The notes under the pieces: model-generated
Told to the model about the DNA's origin: nothing
The model's input: the letters and a program-made list of their open reading frames with translations, nothing else
The model's database searches: none
Part shown: positions 56,301-64,000 of the stretch, in pieces
Numbering within the stretch: position 1 is the stretch's first letter
How the letters are laid out: each line of letters opens with the position of its first letter
DNA from: an uncultured Acidobacteriota bacterium
Lineage (GTDB): Bacteria; Acidobacteriota; Blastocatellia; RBC074
Reading direction: 5' to 3'
Length of the DNA: 64,000 nt
NCBI GenBank assembly: GCA_902825875.1
Contig: CADECP010000002.1
Span: 248,001 to 312,000, forward strand
Program-made: the position numbers and the translations under genes

Positions 56301-56424
56301 TGCCGGAAATTTCGGCGTGCGTTGTTGCAGGAGTGCTCATCCAGTTCAGTAACCCGTTAAGTGAACTGCTGAACGCCATCGCAAAGATCAGGAATGTCGA
56401 ACAAATCAAGGTGAACTTCTTCAT
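50335..56424 (-). CDS. Giant secreted DUF11-repeat protein
   Basis: About 2029 residues. The ATG at 56422-56424 begins a signal peptide (KKFTLICSTFLIFAMAFSSS); GAGG lies 11 bases upstream, and the longer frame has no signal. Residues ~60-500 are a Gly-rich beta-helix-like region (GGAGGAGGGLIYIMA) as in agglutinin-type proteins. Eight DUF11 repeats of ~129 residues follow (SDLSITKTNN, YTIVVSNSGPSAVVGAAVTD, GTLTNTASV), then a Cys-containing domain and a C-terminal domain ending LTIPVFPPSCQ. The Cys pairs in each repeat (WTCTAS, SSCGS) may form disulfides. No LPxTG or Por sorting tail is evident. Probably a cell-surface stalk or adhesin. Confidence 0.88.
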   Translation of the reverse strand: MKKFTLICSTFLIFAMAFSSSLNGLLNWMSTPATTHAEISGKDGDLTVTAANTIVNKYGKLAVDAPAGSSMIAVDNPGGPNGLDINTLTPGDLIMIVQMSGASIDTSNTPSYGQVTNLNNAGRHEFVTVNKVQGNTITINPPCGGLRFNYTASGKVQVIRVPQYLSLTINNGASLTAPAWNGVIGGIVVVHVQNNAIINGNVEVSGMGFRGGALSGAGGGGFRTDHVTNQQDFGAEKGESIVGYQADYDLLGGRYGRGAAANGGGGGTSHNSGGGGGANGNNGKPWTGQGVMDGTVAGQAAWTFDPGYIANANKLTDSSGGGRGGYSYAINNQDALQKPPGDCLWGGDCRREVGGLGGRPVTQDTSGRIFFGGGGGAGAQNNDTGGAGGAGGGLIYIMADTVSGNGTLRANGSNGGATRGESRDGAGGAGAGGTVVVAARILNNGLNAQANGGNGGNQVAPVAPFDLESEGPGGGGAGGYIAFSGGTLATQIIGGANGTSAAPSVAEFTPNGATRGAIGQIVNSVGAIPFCSTTTDLSITKTNNQTTAVPGAPTTYQIVVRNNGPNDVFGVPVTDTLPSVLTNSTWTCVASSGSACQAANGVGSISTKVDLKNGGTATFALTVTPNASATGTITNTATVGMPDGAVDPNSTNNSASDTDTLTPQADLSITKTDNATTSVAGNQIAYTIVVRNNGPSTVNGATVTDNVPTKLTNVTWTCTASAGATCGAPSGNGGINTTVNLLPNATATFNLNATVINSATGTLSNTATVTSPGAAPDTTLSNNSATDTNTIVTTVDMAITKTNNATTLVPGTQTTYTIVVSNAGPSAVTGAAVADSLPVALTNATWTCTASAGSNCGSPNGIGSINTTVDLAVNGTATYSLTATVAANATGSLSNSASIAPPQGAVETNGANNAATDTDALSSTDLVITKTNNATQVVAGQPTTYAIVVTNNGPIAVNGATITDVLPAALSNATWTCVGANGATCGQPNGAGNVSTTANLPNGSSVTVTVTATVSSTATGTLANTASVAMPSGTADPNPANNSATDTDQIRINSDLSITKTNNVNSLVPGTQTTYTIVVSNSGPSAVVGAAVTDIMPANLVIGSWTCTASAGSSCASPSGNVNITTTVNLLSGGTATFTVNSTVASTATGTVTNTATVAAPAGSTDSNSSNNSASDTDTLTPTSDLSITKTNNNTTVTAGNQVSYTIIVTNNGPSAVTNAPVVDTLPAKLTNANWTCLASSGSSCGASNGAGSINSTVTLANGGTATYTLTATVAGDAIGTLTNTASVSAPSGSTDPSAGNNSANDTDNVISLSNLQITKTANPTQPIPGSQFTYTVTVTNNGPSPVTGATVTDNVPGILTNVSWTCAASGGSSCGAANGTGNINTTVNLANGGTATFTLTASLPANATGTITNTASVSSPTGVTDPDGNNNQTSVTSTLQPNSDLSVTKVANAATVRAGDEVTYTITARNNGPSVANNVVVTDPLPAGVTLVSATSTKGTCSGTSTVTCDIGTLQAVAPDNTAVVTIKIRVPFTFPVGPLSNSVSVASGTTDPTGNNNNNTSVVTVNPPPGAKFTQNDITIRATGSDVCIGGGNVLTVEVKSKNTGDGFQRNDPNSPELLALLPVELTTIPGSCSSSTGACTLSAAQAEWNGDIAPGDTLTVTFQVRVRQSVTVGTRFCSTFRVNYDTNSDNVNDATTSVSFCQTANCTPPPCEGQNCPDVGPGVDINDFALNPTDTGSDQRPGSVLIFPIYSSKASDPTAENTRINLTNIHSTLPAFLHLFFIDGSSCTVADNFLCLTPNQTSSFLVSDLDPGVRGYIIVVAVDDKGCPTNFNYVIGSEFVKLESGHTARLGAEAVAAKGPITCPTASSIATLNFDNMQYQHLSQVIAVDGLPSRADGNDTMIVVDRIGGNLGLGMDTLGTLFGIFYNDAENSVSFSFTGGCQFVSSINNNFPRITPRYETFVPAGRTGWLKIGRSTPGGIVGAVLNFATTQSAYRGGRNFHKVTLSQPTQQNPVSLTIPVFPPSCQ
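51715..54829 (-). repeat. Array of eight DUF11-coding repeats
   Basis: About 389 bp per unit. The units encode nearly parallel sequences with SITKTNN at the start and NNSASDTDTL at the end. The unit nearest 51715 (repeat 8) is the most divergent and lacks the WTC motif. DNA similarity among inner units is high enough that recombination could change the number of repeats. Confidence 0.85.
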
Positions 56425-57054
56425 ACGTTTCTTTTCCTCAAAAAGCGGAGTGAGGCCGCGAGACCTATTATCCGTATTTTGCTGGCTTCGTGATGTGTCT
56501 GGGTAAAACGAAGCGCATAACGGATGCCAATGTCCCAAAGAGGCATAGCTCGTTTAGTAAAGAACTGAGCGGGGAGGAACTCAACGGTTCCGGGCACAAC
56601 GGTCAAAATATAGATTTTGATGAAATCGGAAGGGGCAAAATTCGCTTTTGGGCATTCGCCTGGTGGGCAAATCAAAATAAAACCACTGCCAGCCAAAATA
56701 ATGCCATTTGTACTGATCGAATTTTGGTGATTGTTTGGACGAACCACGTCAATCCTGAGCAAAGTCTCCGGCGAGCGTGGGGCTTTGAGAGGTCTCGATG
56801 CAGGGAATTTGCTTTGTGGATCAACACGCTAGCTTAATGATTAGCGCCCAGTGAGGATCACCACGCGGCGCAAGATACCTTAATTCATTGGTTCTGTCTA
56901 TCCGTAAATAGGCAGCGGGCTTCGAGTTCAGAGCTTGGCCGGGTATTGCCAGTTACCATCCTTATGCTAATCTCTGCGCCAGCTAATCACCGGGTCGGTG
57001 GAAATCGCCGATCATTCAACCCAATAGTTCACCAAGTTAAGGAGAAGCTCGAAG
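56425..57054. other. Intergenic region without recognised gene
   Basis: This 630-base divergent region contains the promoters of the DUF11 gene (minus) and the helix-hairpin-helix gene (plus). Open frames inside it have no ribosome site or similarity. No tRNA, palindrome or riboswitch was recognised. Confidence 0.6.
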
Positions 57055-57402
57055 ATGAAAAGAAATCTTGTTGCCAAGTTTTTGTATGTCGTCATGGCCA
57101 TTGTTTTGACCGGCCTGGCAGTTTCTGCCCAGGACAATATGATGAAAGGGAAAACCGCTGATAAAAAAGCTGCGCCTGCGAAAAAAGAAGCCGCACCGGC
57201 CAAGAAAGCTGGGGAGTTGCTCGATCTGAACACCTGCACCAAAGAGCAGCTTGTTGCTCTGCCGGGAGTTGGTGAAGCGTATGCCGATGCGATCATCAAG
57301 GGACGCCCTTACAAAGCCAAGAATGAATTGGTTTCCAAGAAGATCGTTCCCGAAGCTAATTACAAAAAATTCGTTGGCAAAGTCATCGCCAAGCAGAAAT
57401 AA
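57055..57402 (+). CDS. Exported helix-hairpin-helix (ComEA-like) protein
   Basis: A 115-residue protein with a signal peptide ([20 protein letters not shown]) and AAGGAG upstream of the ATG. A Lys/Ala-rich linker ([18 protein letters not shown]) leads to a ComEA-type helix-hairpin-helix domain ([20 protein letters not shown] then AYADAII). The domain binds DNA backbone non-specifically, so the protein could bind DNA in the periplasm, as ComEA does in uptake. It precedes the BMC gene by 104 bases, separated by a hairpin, and a functional link is doubtful. Confidence 0.8.
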   Translation: MKRNLVAKFLYVVMAIVLTGLAVSAQDNMMKGKTADKKAAPAKKEAAPAKKAGELLDLNTCTKEQLVALPGVGEAYADAIIKGRPYKAKNELVSKKIVPEANYKKFVGKVIAKQK

Positions 57403-57423
57403 ACCATTGGCTTGTTGTGCATC

Positions 57424-57457
57424 TTGAAGGCGGCGGTTTATGATCGCCGCCGTTCAA
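57424..57457 (+). other. Hairpin between HHH and BMC genes
   Basis: GGCGGCG (57429-57435) pairs with CGCCGCC (57445-57451), flanked by TTGAA and TTCAA. There is no T-run, so it is a weak terminator at best or an mRNA stabiliser ahead of the BMC gene. Confidence 0.35.
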
Positions 57458-57506
57458 ATTCATCGGTAAACAAATCACTCAAACCCAAAAATCGGAGGAA
57501 GAGCAA

Positions 57507-57839
<333 letters not shown>

Positions 57840-57867
57840 AGCCGGATTGATTTATTGAATTTCCGTT

Positions 57868-59550
57868 ATGGCAGATAAAGACCTGCAATCAATCCAAGCC
57901 GCGCGCGATTTGGTTGAAGCCGCTCATCGCGCGCAAGCCGTTGTCGCCACATTCGACCAGGCCAAAATTGATTCGATTTGCGAAGCGATGGCTGTCGCCG
58001 CTCAAGCGCAATCGTTTCGGTTGGCGACGCTGGCGCACGAAGAAACCGGTTACGGCAATTCAGCCGACAAAAACGTCAAAAACCTGTTTGCCGCGGTTGA
58101 TGTTCACAATTACTTCAAGAACCTGAAAACCGTCGGAGTTGTCCGCGACACTGGCTCCGTTGTTGAAATTGCATCGCCGCGCGGAGTCGTTGCGGCAATT
58201 GTTCCTTCGACCAATCCAACCTCGACGGCAATTTTCAAAATTCTGATCGCCGTCAAATCCAGAAACACCATTGTGCTCAGCCCGCACCCAAGCGCGACTC
58301 GCTGTGTGATGGAAACCGCCAATGTCATGCGCGAAGCGGGAGTGAAAGCCGGTTTGCCGGCCGAAGCCATTGGCTGTGTCGAGTTGACTTCGCTGGAAGG
58401 CACAGACGCTCTGATGAAGCACAAATTGACGGCTGTGATTCTGGCGACGGGCGGAATGGGATTGGTGAGAGCGGCTTATTCGTCCGGCAAACCGGCTTTC
58501 GGAGTCGGACCCGGCAATGTGCCTGCATTGATCGAACGAACCGCTGACGTTGCCAAAGCCGTCCGCGATATTTTGGCCGGAACCTGTTTTGACTTTGGAA
58601 CGATTTGCGCTTCCGAACAAGCCATCGTCGCCGATGCGCCTGTGGACAAACAAATCCGCGAACAGCTTGCCGCACAAGGCGCTTACTTTCTGAACGCCGC
58701 GCAAGCCGATCAACTCGGCAAGTTGGTCGTCACGCCGAACCGCACCTTGAATCCAAAGATTGTCGGCAAACCGGCAACGACATTGGCGGAATGGGCAGGA
58801 ATCAGCGTTCCGCCGAACACTCGCTGTTTGATTGCCGAAGCCGGTGGCGTTGGTCGTGACTTTCCGCTGTCCATCGAAAAGCTTTCGCCGATCCTTGCTT
58901 ACTACGTGGCGAATGGGCTGGAAGAAGGAAGCAGGTTGTGTGACGAAATTTTGCATTACGGCGGAATGGGGCACACTTCCTCAATTCACACGCAAAGCCG
59001 CGAAGTCGCCTTGCGGTATGGTTTGTTGATGCCGACTGCGCGCGTGGTGGTGAATTCGCCTTCGACTCACGGAGCCATCGGTTTTTCGACGGCGCTTGCG
59101 CCTTCGATGACGTTGGGCTGCGGTTCGTGGGGAGGCAATGTCACGTCGGACAACATTTCGCCGCTTCATTTGATGGACATCAAGCGTGTTGCTTTTGAAA
59201 TTCGCCCGGTGACTTCATCCGAACCGGCTCAGGCAATTACCGCAACTTCTCCTGCCAAAACTTCTTCGCAAATTGACCGCGCCGCAATAGCCGAGTTGGT
59301 GGACAAATTTCTAAGCGCACGTCCTTCGGCTCCTGCGGTTCAAAGCGCGCCGACTCCGCCGCCTGCCGAAGAAAAAGTTGTTGCGCCACCTGCACCGCCA
59401 AAACCAAAAGCCGCCGAGTTCGTTTGCGAAGACGATGTTCGCCAAGCCATTGCCAAAAACGAAAAGATTTTCGTCAACGCCAAAACCATCATTACGCCTT
59501 CTGCCCGCGATTTGGGCAATGAGCGTGAAGTTTTTGCCAAAGGGAACTGA
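57868..59550 (+). CDS. CoA-acylating aldehyde dehydrogenase with microcompartment targeting tail
   Basis: A 560-residue protein of the PduP/EutE acylating type, converting an aldehyde plus CoA and NAD to acyl-CoA. The catalytic Cys247 is in [13 protein letters not shown]; cofactor-side motifs [12 protein letters not shown] and [11 protein letters not shown] are seen. Unlike typical PduP, whose encapsulation helix is N-terminal, this protein has a C-terminal extension: helix [18 protein letters not shown] (467-484), a Pro/Ala linker (486-514), and a tail (517-556) containing IITPSARD (541-548), a motif known from EutQ-like microcompartment proteins. It follows the shell gene by 28 bases. It should act inside the shell. 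Confidence 0.9.
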   Translation: MADKDLQSIQAARDLVEAAHRAQAVVATFDQAKIDSICEAMAVAAQAQSFRLATLAHEETGYGNSADKNVKNLFAAVDVHNYFKNLKTVGVVRDTGSVVEIASPRGVVAAIVPSTNPTSTAIFKILIAVKSRNTIVLSPHPSATRCVMETANVMREAGVKAGLPAEAIGCVELTSLEGTDALMKHKLTAVILATGGMGLVRAAYSSGKPAFGVGPGNVPALIERTADVAKAVRDILAGTCFDFGTICASEQAIVADAPVDKQIREQLAAQGAYFLNAAQADQLGKLVVTPNRTLNPKIVGKPATTLAEWAGISVPPNTRCLIAEAGGVGRDFPLSIEKLSPILAYYVANGLEEGSRLCDEILHYGGMGHTSSIHTQSREVALRYGLLMPTARVVVNSPSTHGAIGFSTALAPSMTLGCGSWGGNVTSDNISPLHLMDIKRVAFEIRPVTSSEPAQAITATSPAKTSSQIDRAAIAELVDKFLSARPSAPAVQSAPTPPPAEEKVVAPPAPPKPKAAEFVCEDDVRQAIAKNEKIFVNAKTIITPSARDLGNEREVFAKGN

Positions 59551-59583
59551 CGGAGTAAGATACTCGTCAGGAGGTAAACGACA

Positions 59584-59817
59584 ATGGAACAAGTTATAAC
59601 CATCGGCGAGCTTGCCGAAATGCTGAACACTGAAGAAGTCCTGAAACAGAACGGCGTCAGCCTTGACGACAAAGTCGAAGTCAAAATCGCTAACCGTACG
59701 ATGACTGTGCGTTCGCTGAATAATGATGAAAGGGCTGAGAAATTAGACGCGCTGGCTAGGACGCTTTTCGAGAAACGACGAGACGCTTACTTGGAGCTAG
59801 CAAAAGGGCCTCAATAA
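59584..59817 (+). CDS. Putative antitoxin of a Doc/Fic pair
   Basis: A 77-residue protein just upstream of the Doc gene, separated by 22 bases from its preferred start. It is acidic and helical, with the pattern [18 protein letters not shown] (wrongly like a HTH start) and [20 protein letters not shown]. It does not match Phd clearly. Gene order and size support the antitoxin role; the reported class is open. GGAGGTAAACGACA provides a ribosome site. Confidence 0.65.
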   Translation: MEQVITIGELAEMLNTEEVLKQNGVSLDDKVEVKIANRTMTVRSLNNDERAEKLDALARTLFEKRRDAYLELAKGPQ

Positions 59818-59839
59818 GTGGGTGAATGGGGATGGTGTC

Positions 59840-60226
59840 ATGAATTTTGACTTTCTGACCAAAGACGAAATCCTGCGGCTTCACACAAAGGGAATCGAAG
59901 AACTGGGCGGTAGCCATGGTTTGCGCGATGAAGGCGCACTGGAATCGGCCTTACTCGCGGCGGAGAATCGAGCTTATTACGAAAAAGCAAGTTTGGCAGT
60001 TTGTGCAGCAACTTATGCGTATCACCTGGCCCAAGCACACGCTTTCATTGACGGCAACAAGCGAATTGCCGCAGTGGTCGCCGAGCTTTTTCTTGAATTC
60101 AACGGCGCTCAATTGGAAATGACGAATACCGAAATCGTCGAATTGTTTCTGAAGATTGCCGCCAGCGAACTGACCCGCGACGAAGTTGAACAACTGTTTG
60201 AACAGCGGATTGTGATGACGAAATGA
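59840..60226 (+). CDS. Doc/Fic-family toxin
   Basis: A 128-residue Doc-type protein. The Fic active-site motif is AHAFIDGNKRIAA, with His67 as the general base, matching HPFxxGNKR (Ala in place of Pro). Doc proteins phosphorylate EF-Tu; related Fic proteins AMPylate targets. The ATG at 59840 is preferred over the upstream GTG. It begins 22 bases after the partner gene and ends only 6 bases before the histidine kinase GTG, an unexpected adjacency. The start GLRDEGALESALLAAEN is typical of Doc. Confidence 0.88.
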   Translation: MNFDFLTKDEILRLHTKGIEELGGSHGLRDEGALESALLAAENRAYYEKASLAVCAATYAYHLAQAHAFIDGNKRIAAVVAELFLEFNGAQLEMTNTEIVELFLKIAASELTRDEVEQLFEQRIVMTK

Positions 60227-60232
60227 CCTGTC

Positions 60233-63200
60233 GTGTTCAAAACTCTTCTCACTAAAACATTCGGCCTGATTTTCCTGCTGGCGCTTGCCGCCTCAATCCT
60301 TGCTTTCCAAACTGAACAAACTTCGCCTCCGCAAACTGAACTGCCGCCTGCCGAACCGACTTCGACAATCACAGATTTGGCAACCTTAAATCTGCATCGT
60401 TGGGGAGCTGTGACTTTGTTTCATGGTTTGCCTTCTGACAGAGTGAACGCCATTGCCGAAGACGCCAACGGTTTGATGTGGTTCGGCACTGACAACGGAT
60501 TGGTTCGTTACGATGGGCGCAACGTCGAATCGGTTCCGGGTGAAGCCTTGTTGCCGTCGCGCCGAATTCTGGCGTTGAAATTGGATGAGCGCGGCAGTTT
60601 GTGGATCGGTACGGAATCCGGCGCGGCTCGCTGGAGAGAGAGTCACATTCAAGTGCTGGAAGCGACTGCCGGACGAGCCATTACTGCGATTGATGCGGTA
60701 CAAAACGAAATTCTGATGGTTTCTCAGCGCGGCGAAATTTTTCATTACATCGAATCGAACCCCAGCCAATTGAACAACGGCTCTTCCGAAAACTCACGAT
60801 TGGCGTCAACGTTAAGTTCGACCCGGCTTGATCCGAGTACAAATCCTGCCCAACTGCGAACTCCAAACCAGGCAGAGGAATCATTGCCTTTGCTGGCAGT
60901 TGCCCGGATTTCTTCGGAGCAATGGGCGATAGGTTCCGCCGGTCGTGGGGTGTTGGTGAAACGCGAAAAAGAAATTCAGGAAATTGCAGGTAAATCGCCG
61001 CGGCCATTTTTTATTGTTTCGGCTTTTGCCGAAGGCGGAAAGCTTTGGCTGGGCGAATCTGCCAACCAACGAGCAGGCGGGTTGTGGTTGTTTTTCTCGA
61101 ATACGATCAAACGAATTCCGATCGAAACCGAAGCTGTACGAGCGATTGACGGCGCCAATGAAGAACTTTGGGTGGGTACAAACCGGCGAGGCGTGTTTCT
61201 GCTCAAACCTGAAGCCGACAACGCCAGGTTGATCGAACATTTGACGTTTGAAAACACTGCCGGCGGATTGCGGTCGAATCAGATCAATGCAGTGTTTCGT
61301 GACCGCGAAGGCGTGGTCTGGTTTGGTACTGATCGCGGCGTGTGCCGATACGACCGCGAAAGTTTTCGTGCGGCTACGCTCAGCGGCGATTCGCAGAGCA
61401 ATTATGTCCGCGAGCTGTTGCAGGCTTCGAGCGGCGAATTGTGGTGCGGCACGAATCGCGGATTATTCCGCCTGGCTTCGCCGGAAAGCAGCAGCGTGGT
61501 GATTGGCGAAATCGAAAACCGTTCGGTCTATTCACTGATTGAAGATGGAGCGGGCGCAATTTGGGCAGGCACCAGCGGCGGATTGTTCGTCAAAGCGAAA
61601 GATGCCGCCAGCTTCGTTCGCGTCACCGATGCCCCTGCCACAGAAATCACCATCGAAGGTGAACCCGTTGCTGATTCGCGTGAAACCGCCGCCGCCAATC
61701 CGCAATCCGCAATTAACAATCCGCCATTGAGTGCTCCGCAACCGAAAGAAAGCGTTCGAGCTATCGCCAGCTTTCGCGGTCAGATTTATGCCGCGTACTT
61801 TGGGCGAGGCATTGAACGCATCGAAGCCGGAGGGCGTGTTTCCACTCAGCCAAAATTGACTGAGATGGCGGCTCAACGAGCGATCTGCCTGGCTGCCGAA
61901 GGCGACGAAGCTTTGTGGGTTGGCACTTCCGACGGCGAATTGTGGCGATACGATGGCGCGCAACTCAAACAAGTTGAAACGCCTATCAAGCAGGCAGAAA
62001 GCCTTTCCGAAAAAGCGGTTCGCGCAATGGTGTTCGCCGACAAAAAGTTATGGCTGGCTACTTCGATTGGAGTTTTTGTGCGCGACGCCGACACATTTCG
62101 TCTGGTTCGCGGCGGCATTGATGCGCAGGATTTGTTGATCAAACGCGATTTGTCCGGGCGGGAAATTATCTGGTGTGCGACGAAAAACACTGGTTTGTTG
62201 AAATTGCTGCCGAGCGAAAACATTCTGATTCGCTTCGATACCGAACAGGGACTCTCTTCGCAACAGGCTTTTGCCTTGGCTTCTTTGACGGATTCAGCCG
62301 GAATCTGGGTTGGAACCAACCGCGGCATCGTTCGTCATCAGCCGAGTTCCGTTGAGCCGCGTTTGGCGATCAAAAGGCTGGTTGCCGAAAAAATTCATCA
62401 ACCCGAAGACCTGATTGCCGAACTCGCTTTGCCGCACACTCAACGCAGTTTCGTGCTGGAAGTTGCGGGCATTGCCAGCAAAACCTATCCCAGCCAGTTT
62501 CAATACGAATTCATTCTGCAAACTCGCACTGGCCAATTGCTGAAAAAGGTTCAAACGCTCGATCCGCAATTCGCGCCGGGTGAATTGCCATCCGGCGGAT
62601 ACGCCATCGAAGTGCGAAGCGTCAGTCGGGATTTGGTTTATTCCGCGCCGCTGAAACTTAGGCTGCGAATTCAAAGCGCGCCTTTTCCGTGGGGAACGTT
62701 GTTTCTGGCGGGACTTGCTTTGGTGGCGATTGCCGCTGCGGTGTGGGCGTTTCGCCAGCAATTGCGGCTGAGCAAAACCAATCGCACGCTGGCTGATACA
62801 AACGTTGAATTGCACGAAACAAGATTGCGGCTGGCCAGCGAAACCGAAACCGAACGCAGCCGCATTGCGCGTGATTTGCACGATCAGACGTTGGCCGATT
62901 TGCGGCATTTGTTGGTGTTGACCGACCAGCTTCCCGCTGGCAAGGAAGATTCTTTGACGCCTTCGCCGTCTGAGATTCGGCGCAAGATCGAATCAGTGTC
63001 CAAAGAAATTCGCCGCATTTGCGAAGACCTCAGCCCGTCGGCACTGCAAAACCTTGGCTTTCTGCCCGCGCTCGAAGGCGCATTGAGCGACGCCGTTGCT
63101 CAACTGCCGACTGAAGAAAAATTCGCCTACGAATTCATTTGCGCTTCGGAAATGGAAGACTGGTTGCAGCTTTCGGAAATTGAACAGATTCAGCTTTACC

Positions 63201-63481
63201 GCATCGTGCAGGAAGCGTTGAACAACGTCTGCCGCCACGCCGAAGCGAAACAGGTTCGACTGATCGTCCGTGTCGAAGGCGACGATTTGCTGATCGAAGT
63301 TTGCGACGACGGCAAAGGATTGGTGGGCGTGGTCACAAACCGCAGCGGACACGGACTGGCCAACATACGTTCGCGCGCCAACCTGATTGGCGCTCAAGTT
63401 TCCTGGCAAGACGCGCAACCGGGTTGCCGTTTTGAAATCCGCAAACCCTTGGTCGTGCTGACGCGGAATACGGCGATTTGA
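60233..63481 (+). CDS. Periplasmic-propeller sensor histidine kinase (HisKA_3)
   Basis: A 1082-residue kinase starting at a GTG with a signal/anchor (LTKTFGLIFLLALAASILAF). Residues ~45-720 are two-component regulator propeller repeats (Reg_prop): AIAEDANGLMWFGTDNGLVR, VFRDREGVVWFGTDRGVCRY. A Y_Y_Y domain follows (~740-815), then one membrane span (~820-842), a coiled linker and a HisKA_3 domain with phospho-acceptor His883 (RIARDLHDQTLADL), ending in an ATPase domain (EALNNVCRHAEAKQ, CDDGKGLVG, GHGLANIRSRA). NarL-type regulators usually pair with it, but none lies in this window. The sensed ligand, probably a polysaccharide or surface signal, is unknown. Confidence 0.9.
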   Translation: MFKTLLTKTFGLIFLLALAASILAFQTEQTSPPQTELPPAEPTSTITDLATLNLHRWGAVTLFHGLPSDRVNAIAEDANGLMWFGTDNGLVRYDGRNVESVPGEALLPSRRILALKLDERGSLWIGTESGAARWRESHIQVLEATAGRAITAIDAVQNEILMVSQRGEIFHYIESNPSQLNNGSSENSRLASTLSSTRLDPSTNPAQLRTPNQAEESLPLLAVARISSEQWAIGSAGRGVLVKREKEIQEIAGKSPRPFFIVSAFAEGGKLWLGESANQRAGGLWLFFSNTIKRIPIETEAVRAIDGANEELWVGTNRRGVFLLKPEADNARLIEHLTFENTAGGLRSNQINAVFRDREGVVWFGTDRGVCRYDRESFRAATLSGDSQSNYVRELLQASSGELWCGTNRGLFRLASPESSSVVIGEIENRSVYSLIEDGAGAIWAGTSGGLFVKAKDAASFVRVTDAPATEITIEGEPVADSRETAAANPQSAINNPPLSAPQPKESVRAIASFRGQIYAAYFGRGIERIEAGGRVSTQPKLTEMAAQRAICLAAEGDEALWVGTSDGELWRYDGAQLKQVETPIKQAESLSEKAVRAMVFADKKLWLATSIGVFVRDADTFRLVRGGIDAQDLLIKRDLSGREIIWCATKNTGLLKLLPSENILIRFDTEQGLSSQQAFALASLTDSAGIWVGTNRGIVRHQPSSVEPRLAIKRLVAEKIHQPEDLIAELALPHTQRSFVLEVAGIASKTYPSQFQYEFILQTRTGQLLKKVQTLDPQFAPGELPSGGYAIEVRSVSRDLVYSAPLKLRLRIQSAPFPWGTLFLAGLALVAIAAAVWAFRQQLRLSKTNRTLADTNVELHETRLRLASETETERSRIARDLHDQTLADLRHLLVLTDQLPAGKEDSLTPSPSEIRRKIESVSKEIRRICEDLSPSALQNLGFLPALEGALSDAVAQLPTEEKFAYEFICASEMEDWLQLSEIEQIQLYRIVQEALNNVCRHAEAKQVRLIVRVEGDDLLIEVCDDGKGLVGVVTNRSGHGLANIRSRANLIGAQVSWQDAQPGCRFEIRKPLVVLTRNTAI

Positions 63482-63547
63482 TAAACGCCCGGATGTTCCA
63501 AGTCTGATTTTGGGGGCAATTCCTGCGGGCAAGGGGAAGCTATTAGC

Positions 63548-64000
63548 TCAAGCGTCAAGCGGGCTGCGAACTCCCAAGCCGCCGCGATTCAAAACGTGTG
63601 TGTAAATCATCGTCGTGCTGACGTCTTCGTGGCCGAGCAATTCCTGAACCGTGCGAATGTCGTAACCCGATTCCAGCAAATGAGTGGCGAAGCTGTGGCG
63701 AAAAGTATGGCAGCTTCCATGTTTGGTAACTCTGGCCTTACGCATGGCTTCCTTGACGGCTTTTTGTAACACGGACGGATCAAGATGATGCCTTCGTTCG
63801 ATCTTCGTGCGCGGGCAAATCGAACGTTTCGGAGCGACGAATACGTACTGCCATTTCCATTCTTTTTCGGCCTGCGGATATTTCTTGTCCAATGCAAACG
63901 GCAATTCGACGTTGCCAAACCCTTCCAACATATCCACATCATAAGCCTGTCTGACCTTTTTCAGGTGTTGGCGCAATGGCTCTTTCAAGCTCAAAGGCAA
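63548..64000 (-). CDS. intI: Integron integrase (IntI), C-terminal part
   Basis: A tyrosine recombinase, about 150 residues in view; the N-terminal part lies beyond 64000. The C-terminal catalytic residues are seen: [15 protein letters not shown] supplies the HxxR pair, [19 protein letters not shown] the His and the nucleophilic Tyr. The segment [19 protein letters not shown] is the extra helix characteristic of integron integrases and absent from XerC/D; the end [11 protein letters not shown] also fits IntI. The attI site and cassettes would normally lie upstream of intI, to the right of this window. Confidence 0.88.
   Translation of the reverse strand: MPLSLKEPLRQHLKKVRQAYDVDMLEGFGNVELPFALDKKYPQAEKEWKWQYVFVAPKRSICPRTKIERRHHLDPSVLQKAVKEAMRKARVTKHGSCHTFRHSFATHLLESGYDIRTVQELLGHEDVSTTMIYTHVLNRGGLGVRSPLDA

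Noticed and set aside
56490-56837. 115-codon plus-strand frame
   Set aside because: Lies in the promoter region of the DUF11 gene; no ribosome site and no family pattern.
63482-63547. attC or attI site next to the integrase 3' end
   Set aside because: No paired RYYYAAC/GTTRRRY boxes were seen; attI is expected on the 5' side beyond the window.

Overview
The window is a chromosomal stretch of a soil-type, moderately GC-rich Gram-negative bacterium. The mix of genes points to an acidobacterium of the Blastocatellia type: DUF4127, a PmoA-like DUF6807 protein, a TAT-exported Gfo/Idh/MocA oxidoreductase, LVIVD, DUF11 and PQQ beta-propeller exported proteins, a giant zinc-ribbon membrane protein, a Reg_prop histidine kinase and many short palindromic intergenic repeats. 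This assignment is inference; no rRNA or tRNA gene, and no CRISPR array, was seen.

Region 1 (1-10011, minus strand) is a lipid-type cluster. In transcription order it has a HAD-like/fatty acyl reductase fusion, a second thioester-reductase-like SDR, a small unknown ORF, a polysaccharide pyruvyl transferase, an AMP-dependent acyl ligase, a 47-residue membrane protein, an enoyl-CoA hydratase homologue, a KASIII (FabH-like) enzyme and an acyl carrier protein. A PIN-type toxin-antitoxin pair closes it. Together these could activate, extend and reduce an acyl chain to an aldehyde or alcohol and decorate it; the product is unknown.

Region 2 (10012-11916) is a REP/RAYT island: a Y1 (HUH) transposase surrounded by GCGCAACC-type hairpins and a 139-bp direct repeat, with remnants of a small duplicated gene. 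Region 3 (11917-25798) holds mostly exported and catabolic genes: a FAD oxidoreductase, an LVIVD/Big_2 protein coupled to a heptose-7-phosphate kinase, a 3D-domain cell-wall protein behind a structured leader, an asparaginase coupled to a class V aminotransferase, an esterase, a Gfo/Idh/MocA protein and a DUF6807 protein.

Region 4 (26013-44007) contains an M48 protease, an SDR and a phosphoesterase on the minus strand, then a glycosyltransferase, DUF4127, a GntP-like permease, a PA14/IPT/dockerin-like/cohesin-like secreted protein, a LOG protein, a secreted protein with kinase-like motifs, a TAT vanadium haloperoxidase homologue, an EamA exporter and a GntR-PQQ-Uma2-GntR run. Region 5 (44215-56424) is two giant genes: a 1962-residue polytopic membrane protein carrying an in-frame palindrome doublet, and a convergent ~2029-residue secreted protein with eight DUF11 repeats.

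Region 6 (57055-64000) has a helix-hairpin-helix protein, one BMC-H shell protein with an acylating aldehyde dehydrogenase carrying an encapsulation-like helix and a TPSARD tail (a very small microcompartment locus), an antitoxin/Doc pair, a large periplasmic-propeller histidine kinase and, cut by the right edge, an integron-type integrase (IntI). The least explained systems are the lipid cluster, the two-gene microcompartment locus, the RAYT/REP island and the giant membrane protein.
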